Shown here: in pieces, positions 60,721 to 64,000 of the stretch
Layout of the letters: the number at the start of each line of letters is the position of its first letter
Position numbering within the stretch: the first letter of the stretch is position 1
Assembly: GCA_963210315.1 (NCBI GenBank)
Contig: OY723259.1
Location: 1,488,001-1,552,000, forward strand
DNA length: 64,000 nucleotides
Source of the DNA: Rhynchopus euleeides
Taxonomy: Eukaryota > Euglenozoa > Diplonemea > Diplonemida > Diplonemidae
Direction: 5' to 3'
Made by a program: the position numbers and the translations under genes
Notes under the pieces: model-generated
What the model was told of the DNA's origin: nothing
The model's database searches: none
What the model saw: only the letters and a program-made list of their open reading frames with translations

Positions 60721-62334
60721 ATGTCTGGGGGCCAGCCTGGGGGGCCTGGGCGGGGCCCTTCGAAGGGGAGCAAGGGCTACAACCCGACGACGTTCCTCTC
60801 GCGAGGCGGGATCGGCCAGAACGAGCTGGACCTCCTCCACGCAGCCGTCTATGCCGACCTACGGGGCGCCGGCGGCGCCAACACCCTCCTGAACCCCGAC
60901 ACCGCGCAGGCGGGAACACAGGCCGGGGGCGCGCAGCACCCACGCCGCGCCACACCGGGGCCCTCCAACGATCCCTCCCTCCTCAACGCCATGACGAAGC
61001 GCCTCCACCAATGCGAGGCGCACGCGCGTGCCCTGAAGGACGAGCTCGTCGCAAAGGACAAACAGCTCCGCGAATCCCAGAGGATGCTTGCAGAGGCACG
61101 CGCCCCCCCTCCCGGTGGGGTGGGGCGACGCACCTCCGACGTCACCGAGGAGGCTGAGGTCCTGCGGATACAGAACGCAAAGCTCGCCCTGCAGATCGTT
61201 GAAATGACCCAGTTCCTGAAGGAGCAGGGTTATGAGTGGGTCGGCAGCGGGCGGGTCAGCCCTTTGGTCCGCGGGGGAGGCGGCGCCCCCTGTGGCAGCT
61301 CAGGCACGCCCTCCCCCAAGGGGGATGCCGGTGACGGTGGCGGTGCCTCGGTCACCTCCTCCTCCTGCGAGCAGTTCGAAGCAACGGTTCCCGTCAGGCC
61401 GATCACCGGAGGGGAGTCTCCGGCAAAGCCGTTCTCGCTTGACAGCCTGCCGGGCGGCGGGGGCGGTGATTTCACCTGGGGGGAGACGCACTGCCCGCCG
61501 GAGCCCTTGGAAGGGGAGGGCGGGGGTGGGGGTGGGGGTGGGGCGAACGCGATGTACTTCAGCATGGATACCCTGAAGCTGAAGGTGAGCGAGCTGAACC
61601 TCTACGCGGGGGAGAAGATCATCGGGGCGGAGGCGCGGCTGGCCGACGGGAGGGAGATCAAAAAGTTCAAAGACCCGGACAGCGTCGAGGTTGTCATCTA
61701 CTCCGATGGGATCTGTGTGGACAGGGGCGTGTTCCGGCCCTTCGGCTGGCCTCTGTGTCGTGCCTTTCTCGACGATATCCTCGATGGCTACTACCCTTAT
61801 GAATACCAGGAGAAGTATCCACAGGGCATGGTGCTGAAGCTGGTGGATCGATCCGCCGAGGCCCATCCGTCTGACCCCGGTCTCAAGAAAGTCCACGGGA
61901 TTGACAGCTGCGATGGGTACCGTGTTCTCAACAAGGAAGCCTTCCTGGGGAGAGTGCCGAAGCAAATCATCACCTCCACGGGGAAGATGGTGAACGTTAG
62001 GGATGGCATCCGTGCCTACATCGGTGGGGATGCTGGGCAGGAGGGTGACGGCAACGCGGCGTCGGTTGAGCCGATTGAGATAGGCGGGCCCGGCGCCTCG
62101 GTGATGCTGCAGGTGCGTGTGGTGGGGGGTGGCACTGTGGTGGCGCGGCTGCATCCCCATTCCACCATAGGGGAGGTGCGCGCGTTTGTGGAGTCGCAGC
62201 TGCCGCAGAACCACAAAGGGAAGGCGTTTGACCTGCTGACGGCGTATCCGCGTGTCACATTTGCCGACGACTCGCAGAGTTTGGAGTCGGCAAATCTTGT
62301 CCCGAATGCAGCGCTTTTGATGCGGTTTCGGTGA
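60721..62334 (+). CDS. UBXN11-like protein: coiled coil, SEP and UBX domains
   Basis: 537 aa from ATG 60721 (MSGGQPGGPG). The same frame is open farther 5' without an ATG, so an upstream exon is possible. Residues about 95-180 are coiled coil (LLNAMTKRLHQCEAHARALK; VLRIQNAKLALQIVEMTQFL), ending FLKEQGYEWVG as in UBXN11. Then comes a Gly/Ser-rich linker. The SEP domain (about 305-385) includes VEVVIYSDGICVDRGVFRPF and FLDDILDGYYPYEYQEKYP. The C-terminal UBX domain (about 455-537) includes LHPHSTIGEVRAFVES and FDLLTAYPRVTFADDSQSLE. UBX domains bind the AAA ATPase p97/Cdc48; UBXN11 (Socius) also links to Rho-family signalling in animals. A p97 adaptor role is inferred. Confidence 0.88.
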   Translation: MSGGQPGGPGRGPSKGSKGYNPTTFLSRGGIGQNELDLLHAAVYADLRGAGGANTLLNPDTAQAGTQAGGAQHPRRATPGPSNDPSLLNAMTKRLHQCEAHARALKDELVAKDKQLRESQRMLAEARAPPPGGVGRRTSDVTEEAEVLRIQNAKLALQIVEMTQFLKEQGYEWVGSGRVSPLVRGGGGAPCGSSGTPSPKGDAGDGGGASVTSSSCEQFEATVPVRPITGGESPAKPFSLDSLPGGGGGDFTWGETHCPPEPLEGEGGGGGGGGANAMYFSMDTLKLKVSELNLYAGEKIIGAEARLADGREIKKFKDPDSVEVVIYSDGICVDRGVFRPFGWPLCRAFLDDILDGYYPYEYQEKYPQGMVLKLVDRSAEAHPSDPGLKKVHGIDSCDGYRVLNKEAFLGRVPKQIITSTGKMVNVRDGIRAYIGGDAGQEGDGNAASVEPIEIGGPGASVMLQVRVVGGGTVVARLHPHSTIGEVRAFVESQLPQNHKGKAFDLLTAYPRVTFADDSQSLESANLVPNAALLMRFR

Positions 62335-62340
62335 TTTGGG

Positions 62341-62372
<32 letters not shown>

Positions 62373-63743
62373 CCTCTCTCTCAAGTGATGGCCCAGTGAT
62401 TCCTGCTGCCCATGCTGCCCATGCTCCCCATGCTGCCCATGCTGCCCATGCTGCCCATGCTGCCCATGCTGCCCATGCTGCCCATGCTGCCCATGCTGCC
62501 CATGCTGCCCATGCTGCCCATGCTGCCCTCCCCCCCTGCAGCTCCACCTAACGCAACCACAGACCAAATCAATACAGTTGCACCGCGTGAGAGGGGCCGC
62601 TTTCTCGTTGTATCTCCCCAGTGAAGGGATGCCTCCTATGCCTCCTCTGCGTGCCTTATCTTACTTCTCCACTTCGCTACCCACACCCTAGGGCCTCTGA
62701 TCAAGGCGGACTCTAGGAGGGGTGGGGGGTGGGGCGTATTTTGCGATGCTGCCGGGAGGGGGGTGGAGATGGCAGGGCCTTGCTTGTTGTCTTCCCTCAC
62801 CGAGTTGCGGGATGTTTTTTCTGACCCCAACACTGGGCCAACAGTCAAGCCAGAACAAGGCCCCTCTCCCCCTGCCTCCCACCTCTGCGATTCGGTGCCC
62901 GATCATCATGCGTGTCTTCCGCCTCCCCGCTCCCAAACAAATTGAGCAGGTGAAGGTGACACATAAGGGGTTCTGATCGAGATTTTTTGGATGATTCATA
63001 TAACCCCCATCCTCACTCCCACCCCCCAGGCACAGTGGCGGGAGGGGTGGCACATTCGGGGGTCGTGGGGGAGAGGCGAGGTCTTGTTTCCACAGACCAA
63101 CCCTTCTTCATCCCACCACCCCCCCCTCCCCCTCACAACTGCATTCAGATCTGATATCTGGTCCTCTCCTTTTTGGATTTGCCACGCCAACCATCCACTT
63201 ACACTTGAGCCGATGCAAGAGGTAATACGGCGTCGATCCTTCAGGCAGTGCAGTGAAATATCACACCCTCAATCAGCTGACGCAGTGAAATGACAATCTG
63301 TGAGGGGGGTGTGTCTGCTGGGAGGGCCCGTCTGGGGGGAGGCAATCTACACTTTTAAACAAACCAGGTTGACGTGCGAATGTGATGGTGTGCTTACCAT
63401 CTCCCCCTGCCTGTGCCGGGTTTCTGCCATTTATTGCCATATATACGTTAAGGTCGATGCGGATGCAACGGACGTGCCCACTTCTGCCTGACTGCCGCAT
63501 AAAGAAGCAACGGGAAGTCCTTTGCGAAGAACAGAAGCAGAGCAAGGGCAGCATGTCTGTCTCGGAAAGCAACGGAAGGCAACACGCGTGATTCGCTGGA
63601 GGATGATCGCCTCCTCCCCACCACCACCACCCCCCACTCGAGCCTGACGCCTCCCTTCCCAACACCACCCCACCCCCTGCAGTCTCCGTGAGCCCTCCCC
63701 CTGCAGCACTATGTCTGACGCTGCCTCGATTGTTGTCGCTATG
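62335..63743. other. Intergenic with microsatellites, no supported gene
   Basis: (TC)n at 62341-62382, a 9-bp tandem repeat at 62406-62530, then mixed spacer. GTGAGAGGGGCCGCTTTCTC at about 62587 matches a site upstream of the NLR gene. Confidence 0.5.
62406..62530 (+). repeat. 9-bp tandem repeat (TGCCCATGC)n
   Basis: About 13 near-perfect copies starting shortly after the UBX-protein stop codon. Confidence 0.95.
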
Positions 63744-64000
63744 CCGTGCGACTGGCTGACCCCAGTCGCACGGGCTTGCCTTGGGCAGGGTTGGGAGGGG
63801 CAGGGGAGGGCACAGCGGAGCCACCCGCTGTTGGCATTGGGGGAGGGAGGGCTGGTGGGGCAGCAACCAAGCCGTGCGACTGGCTGACCCCAGGCGCACA
63901 GGCTTGCCTTGGGCAGGGTTGGGAGGGGCAGGGGAGGGCACAGCGGAGCCACCCGCTGTTGGCATTGGGGGAGGGAGGGCTGGTGGGGCAGCAACCAAGC
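63744..64000 (+). repeat. 128-bp tandem repeat with stem-loop, running off the window
   Basis: CCGTGCGACTGGCTGACCCC recurs at 63744 and 63872 (period 128), and the third unit begins at the window edge. The first unit holds a near-perfect hairpin, CCGTGCGACTGG...CCAGTCGCACGG; in the second unit one arm has changed. A single related unit lies at 47864-47942. Confidence 0.9.

Noticed and set aside
61300-62547. Minus-strand frame with AWAAWAAWA repeats
   Set aside because: Antisense of the UBX gene plus the 9-bp microsatellite.

Overview
This is a nuclear-type eukaryotic sequence, most likely from a unicellular eukaryote (protist or alga). The evidence is canonical GT...AG introns (four in the kinase gene, one in the cyclophilin gene), eukaryote-specific families (MORN-MAP3K kinase, mitochondrial carrier, UBXN11-like SEP/UBX protein, CUB and LRR/trefoil secreted proteins), no operons, long poly-C/poly-G tracts and a very dense load of DNA transposons. 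Exons are GC-rich. All eleven host genes I can support lie on the + strand; every minus-strand coding trace belongs to a transposon. I cannot name the lineage from sequence alone.

Layout. 33-3180 is a five-exon MORN-repeat/MAP3K-like kinase. 3.9-8.0 kb is a cluster of small hAT-type elements, three of them with exact 8-bp target duplications. 10.8-11.7 kb is a mitochondrial carrier. 13.2-16.2 kb is a nest of inverted-repeat elements. 16.6-17.3 kb is a 220-aa protein of unknown function. 18.45-19.33 kb is another hAT element. 21.8-24.7 kb is a 2.9-kb transposon with about 290-bp terminal inverted repeats (TIRs) and a broken C2H2 zinc-finger protein. 25-33.5 kb is repeats and a 5-kb compound element containing a Helitron-helicase fragment and another captured segment. 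33.6-40.7 kb holds a CUB protein, an LRR/trefoil protein and a 549-aa protein of unknown function. 40.8-47.8 kb is a second transposon nest, whose insertion order can largely be read from target duplications. 48.2-62.3 kb is the second gene-rich part: a small secreted Cys-rich protein, a 1700-aa NLR-like receptor, a PhyH-type dioxygenase, a cyclophilin and a UBXN11-like protein. The window ends in a 128-bp tandem repeat.

Two things stand out. First, the 1700-aa protein (49739-54841) combines a predicted N-myristoylation site, ankyrin-like repeats, an ADP-ribosyltransferase domain with an intact R/S/ExE signature, a NACHT-type STAND NTPase, a short pentapeptide-like stretch and 13 nearly identical 42-aa WD repeats. 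Those repeats differ almost only at a few fixed positions, the pattern known for hypervariable fungal NACHT-WD40 (HNWD) receptors. Second, a 55-65 bp G/C-rich stem-loop occurs at least eleven times. It sits inside five hAT-type elements with different ends, and near the middle of four of them, so it looks like a module shared by otherwise different non-autonomous transposons.

Functionally the genes are a mix of signalling (kinase), metabolism (carrier, dioxygenase), protein folding and turnover (cyclophilin, UBX protein), secreted/recognition proteins and a probable innate-immunity receptor. No single pathway ties them together.
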